This document shows, in pieces, positions 1 through 20,480 of a stretch of DNA of 64,000 bases (the first letter of the stretch is position 1; every line of letters begins with the position of its first letter). The stretch is from the NCBI GenBank assembly GCA_963693305.1, contig OY855905.1:29948437-30012436 (forward strand). Direction: 5' to 3'. The position numbers were made by a program, and so were the translations under genes. Origin of the DNA: Meandrina meandrites (lineage: Eukaryota > Cnidaria > Anthozoa > Scleractinia > Meandrinidae). Below the pieces are notes generated by a model. The model worked only from the letters and a program-made list of their open reading frames with translations. It had not been told where the DNA came from and did no database searches.

Positions 1-137
1 AGGCAAAGGGATCAGATAGAAAGTTTTTTAAAACTGCTGTTGTAGAGAAAAAGAAATGCATGTGTAACAGAAAAGTGCGTCTGTCATTTAATTGAATACA
101 GTTTATTTATGAGAGGTCTTTGTGAAATATATTTCAG

Positions 138-9656
<9,519 letters not shown>

Positions 9657-10050
9657 TGTAGGCGGCCATTTATTAGAGACTCTATTTTTTGATGATTGAA
9701 TAGAGGCAGTAACTTTTATATATAAATTTCACATTCATTGCAAAATGTTGAGACCAGTTGGATCCGCCATCTCAGCTCGGAATGAAGATTCACTTGACTA
9801 ATTTCTGTAAATTTCTTTTAATTTTAGTTCTTAGAATTTGGTGTTACATCAAGGTAATATTCTCTAGTTCATGATTGCACTCCACTTGCTTGTCAGTGTA
9901 GTGATCGTAAGGAGAAATTAAATTCTGATAACTATCCTGTAGATAAAAAGGCCCCGTGAAGATGTGACATCAAGCTTCATTTGATTTTGCTGGAGTCATA
10001 TTTGACCGGACATTGTCCCTTCTACCAGAGTTTGCAAAATCATATACCGA

Positions 10051-10143
10051 ATAAACAGGGTCATTGATACATGTAAAGCTGATAAACAGGGTCAATCATA
10101 CATGTATACCGGATAAACAGGGTCATTTAATACTTTGTACAAT
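10051..10143 (+). repeat. Minisatellite, three 31-bp units
   Basis: ATAAACAGGGTCA starts at 10051, 10082 and 10113, an exact 31-bp spacing. The linkers contain ATACATGTA variants. It sits in the presumed 3' UTR of the kinase gene. Confidence 0.8.
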
Positions 10144-11065
10144 TATACAGACAAATGATCCAGCCTTATCGATTGAAGCTTCTTACTAATACTCTCACAT
10201 GTTTTTGATTTTGTTTTACAAAGATCGAAATCAAGCGTAGAAGTTACAACTCTTCACCACTAGGATTATTTCTTGTCAGCATTCGGGGGTCTTGGCAAAA
10301 CTCACTGGCATTGCTGTTTCTTTCCGCCCCAAAGCTTTTAAGTAGATGTCCCTTCAATACGTCTGCTTGTGCACCGCGTTCTCCCCGCAGTTTATCATTT
10401 ATTTTCTAAGTGAAAAGCAAGTCAAATTGCTTTCTAACTTGCAAGAAAGCTACTTACTAGAACTTTGACTCCACTAGTAAACTACTTGTTTAATTATGTC
10501 CCTAGTTTAGAAAGATCGTCAAATAGATACCACTAATAAGGATTCATTAAGAACATTAGAATGCCTTCACTGGCAGCAAGTGCAACAAGACCGACATCTT
10601 AAACATCAAAACTGCATGAGAGTGTTATGCCAAATCCTTAATACAAGTTCAACTGATGCTAATACGGTCGTACCGAACTGACAGTTATAAAGGACGCGGG
10701 AAAATGTTAATTCAATAATTGCTGGGTGGTGCGAATGCAGCATGAACGCGGTAAGACTGCTAAACAAGCACAGCGCAACTGTACGTCTCATGCCAGGTTG
10801 GATATATTTGAATTGGATCTGTGTCTATTTTCATTGTATTTGCAGTACGTGAATATTTATATTAAATAATTTGTTTTATTTTATGGAGAGCTTGAAGACA
10901 GAAAAAAAATCTAGCTCTGTAAGTACTGTACAGAATATTGTTTACAGAGAATTCTGTAATTTATAGGATTCCCCATTCGGCTAAATTTAGAAAGCCCAAT
11001 TTTAATTCCTTTTGTTTTTCAATGTCGAATACTTCAAAATATTTCAGTGTGAACAGTAGCATGAT

Positions 11066-11071
11066 AATAAA
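11066..11071 (+). promoter_or_regulatory. Candidate polyadenylation signal of STK33
   Basis: AATAAA is followed about 18 bases later by a GT/T-rich stretch (GGTTGTGTTTTTG), the usual layout of a poly(A) site. Distance to the stop codon is 1.4 kb. Confidence 0.45.
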
Positions 11072-11945
11072 CTTCTAAGTCTACAAGCTGGTTGTGTTTT
11101 TGAAGTTTTAAATAGCATCATGTTGACCTGTGTTTTGTGCAGGGAAAAACTATGCTTTTCGAGACCTTATCTCAGACAAGTCTTTTCGAACAGGAGTTTT
11201 CACACCCACCACCCTTTTTGGAGTTAAAGCCTTATGAAATCCAAAGAAGTGGAGAGGAACTGTCCACAGTATATGCAGAGTTTTACCCCAGTGCAACAAG
11301 CATCCGAAAATAAAGAACAAACAGTATGACACTATTCATTTCAGTCCAGGAAACCATTCGTCTCAGTTCTTTTCAGCCGTTCTTTGGGTCTGTGCCAGGC
11401 TGAAATATTAACCTCACAACAGATTAATGACCCAGATTTTCGGGGGTTGGGGGGGGGGGGGGGGCTGGTCGGTGGGTCCCATAGACTCAAAGAAGGAACG
11501 AGTTTAAAGACTGAGACGCCGAAGACCAGAAAAGAAATTCTTCACTTGAAATTGAGAATAGTCATTAAGGAACTGGACACCATTTAACTAAACCTTTTCT
11601 TACCCAGTAAAAAAGTTATTTTCCTGATCTTCGATCGTACTCTTACCTATAAAGCAAGCGAGTATCAATTCCTTTACTCCTGTAGATGGGCTATATAGAT
11701 ACTTGTGGGATGCTGTAGGGTTTTCGAGGTTCTTGGTCCTCAATTAGGATGTTAATTATGTTTGCCCCTTTTGGCACTGCGTTCCCGGTTTGATCCTTAG
11801 ATAGGGTGCCTTAATTGTGTCGGCTAAGACTGCAGTGCGTAAACGCCTAGCTAAAGGAGAGAGAAATGGTCTTTTGAAAACCGAATTAGCAAAGCGATTT
11901 TATAAAGATTTGTGTGCAGCTACACCAATGACGTTGAGGTTAAAC

Positions 11946-12449
11946 TTTTAGAACAACTTTGTAAAGGTTTCACCAAAGAACAAATTGTAGTTGCTGTGAC
12001 GTCAAAATTCGTTGCCATGGCAATGTCATATGAGGCCAAAGATACCTTATATTTTACCTTTTGAGGCTAATAACTTAAAAACTATTCGGTGAAAGTTTTT
12101 GTTTTTCATATATTTTTTGTCTACTGGGCAGAACAAAAAATCTAACAATGTTTAAAAAATTCTGTAGGTAGAGTTCAGAGCCACCTTAAATTAGTGAAAA
12201 AATGACGTAGCTTCGAATCCTACCTACAGATTTTTTTAAAAATTTGCGAAAAGTTTTCTTTTGTCAGTTAGATAAAAAGATATCAAAAACAAGAATTTTC
12301 ACCGAGTAGTTTTTGAGTAATTAGCCTCAAAAGGTCCAAAATAGGGTATCTTTGACCTCATGTGATGTTGCCATTGCAACGAATTTTGACGTCACAATGA
12401 CCTCAATTTGTTCATTAGTAAGACTTGTACAAGTTTGTACTAAAAGATT
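11946..12449. mobile_element. Fold-back MITE upstream of TMEM9
   Basis: The two arms (roughly 11946-12185 and 12225-12449) are inverted copies. Matching blocks include CAAATTG near the outer part, GACGTCAAAATTCGTTGC, and TTTGAGGCTAAT towards the centre. Outer ends are TTTTAG and CTAAAAG. It has no ORF. As RNA or single-stranded DNA it would form a hairpin of about 220 bp. It ends about 400 bp before the TMEM9 start codon, so it may influence that promoter. Confidence 0.7.
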
Positions 12450-12846
12450 TTCCTAAAAGTTATTGGTATAGTTGTGATAGAACACTTAAAACGGGCTTGT
12501 CTAATTCTGACTAAACTGTTGCGGACTTTAAGAACCTTCGAGGCACAAACCTATCCGAAAACCTGCCCCCACTACACCTCCCGCTGCCACAACTCCTACA
12601 AATTTAGGAAAAAAGCAACTTTCAAGGAATCTTATTCTTCGCCCTCAAATTCACCACAATTTGGAGAGCTTGACGAATATCAGTTTTTCTTTTTTATGTT
12701 TTTTTTCGGCTGCTTTGTGCAAGAATTTTCTCTCTGTCCCAAGATTTTTTGCATGTGACCGCGGGCCTATCAAGCATATTACCCATCGTCAATTGCGCGC
12801 ATAAATCTCAAGATGGCGGATGATTGATCAAGGAAGCAACATCGTC

Positions 12847-15800
12847 ATGATATTTTCAAAAGCCTGTTATACCGTAGTTTTTACCTTGTTGACATTGTTA
12901 ATAGCGATTTCTGAGGTAAGATAAGTGTAAGTTTTCTTTGTAAGTTGAAGTTACATGCATTCAATGAAAGATCGATCAAAAACTTGTGTGAGCAGGAAAT
13001 CACGTTGAAGTGAGAACGTGAGGAAGCCAAGCTTATAACTGAACTCACTCCGCCGTGTAAGTTACTGACAGTATTATCAACGTTTCGTTCAGGCCCAGTA
13101 TGATGATGTGAGGTGTAAATGTGTTTGTCCCAAGGAAAGTAACAAAACAACCAAGATCCCGAATGTATTTGTCCAGACGGTTGAACCAAAGGATTGGTAG
13201 GTAGAAACTAAGAAAATGTGAACACAGAAATGGGGTTGCCATCATGAATCACCCTCGATCTCAACCCGAAATTGGCCAGTATATGCGAAAAATTCAAGTC
13301 AGCTCATATGATGTAATCTTTAATTTGGATTTACACAAATGTCAGTGGCTAACATGGCAGGCCAGGGTGCATTCCGTGTACATCCAACGCCGAAGATACG
13401 CCAAGGTTTTACAGGCTGTGAAAGTCTACGCCAAGGTTCTTTGTTATTATAATGTAAAATAAGTCATCTGTACACCAGTTAAAAGGCGCCGACTACGATC
13501 GCCGCAAACTTTTGACATCCACGCCGAAGATCTTTGGCATAACCTACATAAAATGCAGCCTGGATGGCAGGTGCATACAGAATGTTGAGCGAGTGAAAAA
13601 GGTGAATTTCGTTTCAGGCTGCAAAGAAAATGTTTTTTCAGCTTGACCTTTGGGCCAGGGCACATTCCGTGTACATCGAACCCCCCGAGATACACCAAGG
13701 TTTTAAAAGTCTATGCCAAGGTTCTTTGTTATATAAACTAAGTCAGCACTGACTATCATTGTATGCCAGTAGGCCACAAACTTTTGAAATCCATGCCAAA
13801 GATCTTCGGCGTAACCTACATAAAATGCAGTCTAGCCTTTGGGCAAGTTGAAACCATTGTGTGCCAGATCGAAGTCCTTTCTCCTTGGTGTTACTTGATC
13901 TGCCAACAAAACAGTCAAAAAATGTTGAATTCCACTAGCTTGACATGAAAATCCACTAGCCTCAGGCAATCAGTCAGCACTTTTTTGCATGCTGCATGTA
14001 CTCCTGCAACAAACTTATGCCTAGGCTATACAAATTATATTTAACAAATGGTAAATTACCCTGCAAGCAGAGTCTTCTTCGATCTTCCTAGATTAGTCGG
14101 GAAGAGGAAGAAGACTCTGCCAACGGCCTCGAGTTTCTTTGAATTGCCGCTCATCCAAAGAAATGGATGAGTCAGACCAGTTTTGACCTAGTCAGACTGG
14201 TTTTCCACTATTGCGCATGATCAACCGTACGAATTGCTGACTTTTTATGCGCCTGCGGTAACTTGTTTACAGTCGATCGTTGAAAACGATGGCTGCTTCG
14301 CTTTCGTACAAAGTATTCGAAAAAGCAGCGAATTCTGCTCGCTGTAAACTTCAAATCTAGCAGATTTCAAGCCTCACGGAACCACAATCACGTCTCTGTT
14401 TAGTTTTCGAAGTGGCAAAGATACATTTTTATCGCTTCCGACCGGACATGGCAAATAGTTGATTTAACAAATCTGCCCGATCGATGGTTGCAAAGGAACT
14501 CGCATCAATGGAAAACCAATTCCCAACTGAAGCAGTGCTCATCGATATCTCTCCAATGAATTCCCTCATCGCCAACTAAATACAAGTTTTGAGCAGGTAG
14601 CAATCGATAAATTAATTTCAGACTCGTAATAATGCAGTGTATTTTCTTTTTTTTTATTTTCTTGCTGGTCATTTTGTTACAACTTGAGAGTGAGGCTGAG
14701 CGAGGCTTGGTTACATTTGATTTTGGAGCATGCTCAATATGAATTCTCGAGGCCATTGGCAGAGTCTTCTTCTGTTCTTCCTCTTCCCGACTAATCTAGG
14801 AAGATCGAAGAAGACTCTGCTCGCAGGGTAATGGTAAATGGCCCAGTGTGTACTATTAAGTTATAGTTGCATGTGGGGGGCTGCTAAGCATGAAAGAAGT
14901 GTAAGAGTCACATGAAACGATACCCGAACTTGTTGTTTCGTGACTAATCCAAACCTTTCAGCTTGTTACTCTTGGGGTTTGTTGCCGTTACATCTTGTGG
15001 TTTCTTCTTGCATCTGATTGGTCACAAAACAATAAACATTCCAGAAACATATAATAATAATAATAATAATATGACTTTATTTAACGAGGGTAAAGGGCAT
15101 ATTTAGGTGTTCACGGTTTTATGGCTTTTGCTGTAATTATTTTTATATATCAATGTTAAATATACATGTAATATTAACTTCCTATACAATTGCTAGGAGG
15201 TGGATTTGGAAAACTGTGCATACCATTGGTTGGCTATATGTCCCTGCTCTCTCAATTTCTTTTTAAGCAATGATGTTATCACTTAGAAGCCAGTAGGGAA
15301 CTACGCCTATTCTCTTGACAGTTTCATCTTTGTTTTGTACTTTCATGTGCATATTAATGCTAATGTACCATCCTTCAGTATTTAAATCTAAGCTACCGTA
15401 ATGATTCGATTTAGCGCCCGGGGCGCTTATTTACTTTTGGCACCTCAGCGGAGGGCGCTTATTCGAGATAGGGCGCTTATTAGGGACAGGGCGCTTATTT
15501 AATCTTTTGAGAGACAACCAAATGTTCAAAACAAAACTTTGATAAATATTAAAATAACTAACAAAACATAAACTATAACAGTAAAAAATTGTTGAAAGCT
15601 CAGTTACTTTTAAAAGAATTGCTCATTTTAGCAGTAACAAAAATACATGTATGGTACGGTGAATGTTTATAAGTCAATCTATTCGACGAAGATGACTTCA
15701 GTTTCAAGAATGGGGAATGGGGTCGCCTATTAACCCTTAATATGTTGAATTTACACGTTTTTTTAACCGTTAAATTGATTCCTCCAAATCCCGTAAAAAT

Positions 15801-18152
15801 CCGGACTTGGCATATTAAGGGTTAAAATGGGGGCGCTTATTAGAATGGGGGCGCTTATTGGAATAGGGGCGCTTATTGACAAAAACACATTCGAAGGGGG
15901 GCGCTTATTTGAAAGGGGGCGCTTATTGGAAGGAGGGCGCTAAATTGAATCATTACGATACTTGTTTGTCACCTTAGTCTGAAGATTATAAGTCTGCCAA
16001 CAATTCCTTTTATTTGTTGCCTGTATTATAGACACAATGCATTTTCTCAGTATCACATTTATTCTCTATCTCTCAAAATTATCAGTGGGTAATGGATTGT
16101 GTACACATAATCTTTGTTTTTCAGCAACTGTGAGCATATCGTGCAAAGAGAAGAGCAATTTTGTTTGAGATGTCAGTGTATGTATGAAGCCAGGAACACA
16201 ACCCTTATCAAGGTACACATTTATGTCAAAATTCAAAATTACAGACTCGTGGAATCCCAATCAATTAGATTAGACACACCATTTGCTCCCACTCTTTCTT
16301 TTGTGGTCATTTTTTTTTTCATTTATTCCCCTGCAGGTGGTGATTATCTTCATCCTTGTTGTTATCGGAGTTCTGCTCATATACCTTGTGTATCTGTTTG
16401 TTGATTCCAAGCGTAAACCAGTCGAGTTAAGCGTGACAGCAGATGAGGTAATTAAGTTTTTTTTTACCATTTATGACCACAGTTTATATACTGAAATGTT
16501 TTAAGCTGTCCTGGTGTGGGATGGGGCTTACCTCGTTCAAGACTGTTTGTGAGGGAGGACAGGGACAAGGGAGAAGGAGGAGGTCGGAGGTCAGGAGGAG
16601 GTCAGATGGGGATGAGAGGGAGGATGGGATGCTAGTCCATCGCAGGGTTATCATGACGAGCTTTGGCCTTCAAAACAAATTATGCAAATTAGCTTAGTGG
16701 AGATTGAATCTCTGCTAAGGTAATTAAGATCAGTAACATAAGAACACAGTTCACACGTTGAATTGCCGCAACGTACAGTAAGGTGTCAGATATGTTATTC
16801 GCGGCTTCCCTGGAGAGAGAAGAAAGAAACAGATATTAGTTGGTGCACGAGGTCAATTTTCCTTTTTTAAATATGATAAAGAGAGATTATCCAAGGAAAA
16901 CAGCAAACACCGAAGCGCGAGATTCTGCCCATGAAAGCAAAAAAAAAAAAAAAAATAGTGCAGGGTTAATATTCCGTCCACAGATTACAACAGTTCAATA
17001 AAGAACTGACTACCCAAGTAAGACAGAATGAATATTCTGCCCACAGATAACAAGGGTTCGCCCTCTGTTATACTTGCAATACAGCGAGGGACATAATACC
17101 AAGAAAATGAAGGTGCGCATCAATACTCCTCGATTCAAGAAATAAATTACAGGCGAATCCATGAAAGTACTGCTCTTCATTTGTTCCTCCTGTTTCCGCA
17201 TGTAGAAATTACTATTGATCTAGCTACTACTGATTTCAGTTTTCTTCGCTCACATGCATGTTTATACAGATGTAACTTACCAGAATCGATTTATACGTGC
17301 GGCTTTGTTATGGAAAATCAGTGACGTGCTTCTAGTCGTGCCATACACTGAAGTAGTGATACAAAAATGCCAGCTCAAACATGACAGTGTTGCCTGGACG
17401 ATCTTGTGAAAGAATAATCAACGCTTGCAGGTCTCATAAACACCTATATTGGCACTTAAGCAACAAAAATTCCATGAGAGTACGAACTGAATCCATTACT
17501 ACCACACGGCACCTTTTCCAAAACCGCGAATGTAGAAACTGCGTGACAAAAGAAACAGACCTTCGGTTCAGTTTCATGTCACATTTCCTGGCATGCGGTG
17601 ACAAGTCATGTACAAGATTAAAACACCTCCTTGACAGATTTTTTTTTGGAGGCCAAAGCTTGTCATGCCAGCATTAACTTCGCTGGTACCTGTTTATACA
17701 CCTGGGTGGAGAGAGGCACTATGAGAGTAATGTCAAGTGTCTTACCCAAGAACACAATGCAATGACTCCGGGCAGGGCTCAAACCTGGACCACTCAATCC
17801 GAAGACCAGTGCACTAACCATTAGGCCACTGTGGCTCCCACCATTACTATTTTTACAACAACTTTATTAAGTTAATATGTGTTTTTATGCCATACATTGT
17901 CACTGACTGGAACTTATAAGCAAATTGCCAAGCAAAACTGTAAAAAATACATGTAAAAATAAATAAGGGACATAACAATTTACAAATATATATAATTTTC
18001 TGATTTTTAACTTTTAGATACAAGAAAGACTACGTGGAAGTAGACCAAGGGGACAAAGTATAAGGAATTTTGATGAGAAGCTGGCCAAATGGAAAAGAAC
18101 AGTAGCTGAGCAAAGGAAAAACATTTATGATACAAGAACCATGTTGAGTTAG
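12847..18152 (+). CDS. TMEM9: TMEM9/TMEM9B family transmembrane protein, five exons
   Basis: Exons 12847-12915, 13093-13196, 16125-16212, 16337-16447 and 18018-18152 (TAG) join in phase to give 168 residues, close to the 183 of human TMEM9. Exon 1 codes for a signal peptide (MIFSKACYTVVFTLLTLLIA). Exons 2-3 carry the Cys-rich extracellular or lumenal region: RCKCVCP, then KDCNCEHIV across the splice, then CLRCQCMYEARNTTLIK, the TMEM9 signature. Exon 4 begins with one membrane span (VVIIFILVVIGVLLIYLVYL). Exon 5 gives the conserved cytoplasmic end, WKRTVAEQRKNIYDTRTMLS. TMEM9 proteins act in late endosomes and lysosomes; vertebrate work links them to V-ATPase and chloride/proton exchangers. 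NTT is a potential glycosylation site. TMEM9 versus TMEM9B cannot be decided; this may predate their split. Confidence 0.93.
13358..13845 (+). repeat. Imperfect direct duplication in TMEM9 intron 2
   Basis: Blocks CATTCCGTGTACATC, CGCCAAGGTT or CACCAAGGTT, GCCAAGGTTCTTTGTTAT, AACTTTTGA and CCTACATAAAATGCAG occur in the same order at 13358-13555 and 13657-13845, offset by about 300 bp. Divergence is substantial, so this is an old tandem duplication. No coding function seen. Confidence 0.75.
14057..14830. mobile_element. Mutator-like MITE with 9-bp target duplication
   Basis: The ends are TACCCTGCAAGCAGAG at 14057 and the inverse CTCTGCTCGCAGGGTA ending at 14830. ATGGTAAAT lies directly outside both ends (14048-14056, 14831-14839), a 9-bp duplication typical of Mutator-like elements. 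Inverted repeats run about 90 bp, with an inner repeat of AGAGTCTTCTTC making each arm itself partly palindromic. The interior shows no transposase. It lies in TMEM9 intron 2. The element at 21977-22072 is a short relative. Confidence 0.8.
15051..15070 (+). repeat. ATA trinucleotide microsatellite
   Basis: About six to seven ATA/TAA units in TMEM9 intron 2. Confidence 0.85.
15394..15960. mobile_element. TIR element built from GGGCGCTTATT subrepeats
   Basis: The left end TACCGTAATGATTCGATTT is an inverted match to the right end AAATTGAATCATTACGATA; 24 of the 26 terminal bases agree. If TA is the target duplication, this is a Tc1/mariner-style MITE. The interior carries about nine scattered copies of GGGCGCTTATT near both ends, the same motif in direct orientation rather than inverted. 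A piggyBac-type MITE (15730-15825) has inserted into it. It is inside TMEM9 intron 2. Confidence 0.75.
15730..15825. mobile_element. Short piggyBac-like MITE with TTAA duplication
   Basis: TTAA is followed by CCCTTAATATG and the right side is CATATTAAGGG followed by TTAA. The 96-bp unit is an internally deleted version of the 608-bp element at 56933-57540, in the opposite orientation; both share GGATTTGGAGGAAT-type and ACGGTTAAAAAAA-type internal blocks. TTAA duplication and CCC-start ends are the marks of the piggyBac superfamily. Confidence 0.8.
16616..16650 (-). mobile_element. SINE (family 2) tail fragment
   Basis: GGATGCTAGTCCATCGCAGG is the inverse of the tail seen at about 8650-8690 in the split SINE. 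No head is present next to it. It lies in TMEM9 intron 4. Confidence 0.45.
17681..17840 (-). mobile_element. tRNA-derived SINE (family 2), near-complete copy
   Basis: Read on the minus strand, it starts GGGAGCCACAGTGGCCTAAT, with an A-box-like GTGGCCTAATGGTTAGTGC, a B-box-like GGTTTGAGCCC, then GTTCTTGGGTAAGACACTTG and CTCTCTCCACCCAGGTGTAT. Order and spacing are those of a tRNA-headed SINE. It is in TMEM9 intron 4 and serves as the reference for the split copy at 5362-8690. Confidence 0.8.
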
Positions 18153-18336
18153 ACTTAATGAATGCTTAAAACATTTAAAAATACTGTATACACCATCAGT
18201 AGGGTACTAAAATTAATGGTGTTGATTACAGTATTTATGATTTAAAATGCTCACATTTGCAATGGTATGGTGTAGATGTTAAATGTAAGCTGAATTAGTG
18301 TACATTGATATAAAGATGAAGATTGTTTTCCAGAAG

Positions 18337-18342
18337 AATAAA
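18337..18342 (+). promoter_or_regulatory. Candidate polyadenylation signal of TMEM9
   Basis: AATAAA lies 185 bp after the TMEM9 stop codon, the first canonical hexamer downstream. Confidence 0.55.
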
Positions 18343-18744
18343 AATATTACATTTTTCCAGTAACTAGAGTATCAGTAGATCGTTATACCTTTTTGTAGAT
18401 TTCTCCAGTAAATACGTTTGATAAATTACTTTACTATAGTTCTGGTTTTTATCAGTCTAGTAACATCTACAAAATTCAACAGCTCATTTTCGCCTATTGT
18501 GAATGAGGTAACATTTTTTTCATTCATTTGCAAATGTAATGTTTGGGAACAGTGAGTTTTCGATACAAACCTGGCCTATCTGAATCTGAATTGCCATAAT
18601 GTCTGCATTAAAAGTTATAATTGACCTTCAAGGATGGCTTGATCTTTGTGACAGCAGTCAGAGAAACACTTGCATTCTCAACCTTGATCCGAGGCTGATA
18701 AAGTCACCGGGAACGAAGTTTGTTCTGTGCTCGATAAAATATCG

Positions 18745-19220
18745 CACTTTATAATCCATCAAATATTTTTCGCGCGCGCGATTGGTCTAAACACGTCACG
18801 TGATGCAGCCAAAACTGGGGAATATAAGATGATATTCCCCAAGTGATATTCCCCAGTTTTCGAACTTTGCGATTTACGTTCGCACGTTTACCTTTAGTCC
18901 AGAGTAAATTGTTAAAATGGATAAAAGTAAACACTTGGAACACACTTATGATATTTTGAGCGCTGACAGAATTTCTTTGACGTTTAAAAGCTTTGAGAAA
19001 AGGTCTCCCAAAATGCGACCTTACAAAAAAATATTTGAAGGATAGTAAACACAATAGCATCCATTTGGCTTCAAAAATATGCACAGATATTTGTCCTTGG
19101 ACATTATCTGTTCCTTGAAGCTCACAGTTTTCCTCGAGCTTCGCTCTCGGAAAACTGTTCGCTTCTCGGAACAGATAATGTCCGCGGACAAATATCCGTG
19201 CATATTTTCGCGCCAAATGG
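18745..19220. mobile_element. Composite fold-back repeat
   Basis: Two palindromic parts are seen. At 18815-18860 CTGGGGAATAT and ATATTCCCCAG face each other. At 19060-19217 a long hairpin forms: CCATTTGGC, ATATTTGTCC, GACATTATCTGTTCC and AGTTTTCC on the left arm have inverse partners on the right, with the centre near 19138. Outside are TCAAATATTTTTCGCGCGCG and an outer inverted pair around ACAATAG. I recall similar sequence from stony coral genomes, which supports the organism call, but could not check. No coding capacity. Confidence 0.7.
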
Positions 19221-19524
19221 AGGCTATTGTTTTTATAATTTAAAGATTTTCTGATTACCATAATTATTTTTTTTTTAAAAGATAGTTAAATAGTTAACAG
19301 TTATTAGTTTGAATCTACCAATGAACTAAGCTTTATCACTTGTGGCTTATTAACTGAGGATACATTTTGTATCGCGTTCATTTATCTTTCCAGGACACCC
19401 CTGGAATCACCTTAAAAAACCTGTAAAATAAGTGAATTTTAAGACTTGAAATAAAGACAGTTAGATATACTGTTAGTCCCCGTCAGGATGGTGACTGGAG
19501 AGATCCGAACTTGTAATAACACCA

Positions 19525-20001
19525 CAGTGGAACCCCGTTATAACGATATGCCAAGAGAGCAGTAAAATTATATCGTTTTAACTCCCGATATAATGATATG
19601 GCCGTAAAATAACCGGAAATATCCATATATCGGGGTAAAGCTAACATTTACTTTTTTACTGCATATTTTTTTAAAATAAAAGTTGATAAAGAGGCTTAGA
19701 ACACAGCATCATTTTCTTATGTCACCATACTAAGCTGTTGACAGAAACGTTAGAGATTACTCGATTACTGTAATGTTATTGTATTTAGTGTTTTGCCTCT
19801 CTTGTGACTGTGTACTGATAATATCGTTATATCGGGAAAGATTTTACGTTCGGTCCGCTAAATTCTCATCACTATATCAGGAATATCGTTACATCGCAGA
19901 TCGTTATATCGGGGGTACTGGCCCATACATTTTACTGTAACTTTTGCCGGGACAAAATATTCATCGTTATATCGAGGGATCATTATATCGGGTTTCTACT
20001 G
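19525..20001. mobile_element. pogo-like MITE rich in TATATCG
   Basis: The left end CAGTGGAACCCCGTTATAACG pairs with the inverse of the right end CGATATAATG-type sequence closing in TTTCTACTG. TA follows the right end. The interior repeats ATCGTTATATCG several times. No transposase. Confidence 0.7.
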
Positions 20002-20283
20002 TAATTAGACTTTCTAGAGGTCGTATGCTTCTCGCTTCTGCTTTGGCAGTAGGTGCGCGCTTCGCGCTCTCTGAGCTCGACTTGTAGGCAAGTCTACACT
20101 GTAATGTGAAATGGCTTTTTCATACCAGTCGGAAAACAAAAACCAAAGTCATTTTGGCCAAACTAAACAAACGCAAACAGCTTTAAAATGAACCAATCAG
20201 AACTCGAAGGAAGAATAGCTGCTGGTGCTGAGTGCATGCTTCTGTTTTCCAGATTTTGCCGGCGAAGCGATGTGACGTATTTT

Positions 20284-20480
20284 TGGGCTCTCCCCCCCCC
20301 CCCCCCCCCCGAGGGGTTTACCCATGACCTTCAGTTAGGGATACCCTTTCGAGGCCCAAACCTAAAAAATCAGGCCCTTTTCAAGGGTAAAATTATAGCT
20401 AAGGATTGTGCGAAGGTATCATTTTTAGTTTTTATGAAAAAGTTAACGGGAAGTTTAGCTGGACGTTTTCGCCGGATTTG
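20284..20480 (+). repeat. Remnant of the C-run MITE family
   Basis: A run of about 20 C is followed by GGGATACCCTTTCGAGGCCC and AAACCTAAAAAATCAGGCCC. Similar wording (GATACCC, AAGGCCCAAACCCGAAAAAT) occurs inside the intact element at 52855-53322, so this is probably a truncated relative. Confidence 0.5.

Larger units (their letters stand above)
9657..11100 (+). other. Probable 3' UTR of the STK33-like gene
   Basis: No protein is recognised here. The stretch follows the kinase stop codon and ends near the AATAAA at 11066, which is followed by a GT-rich tract. It includes a small tandem repeat (10051-10143). An earlier ATTAAA near 10861 would give a shorter transcript. UTR assignment is inference from position. 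Confidence 0.4.

Noticed and set aside
18749..19261. 170-codon minus-strand ORF
   Set aside because: It runs through the fold-back repeat at 18745-19220, so the open frame is repeat-derived.
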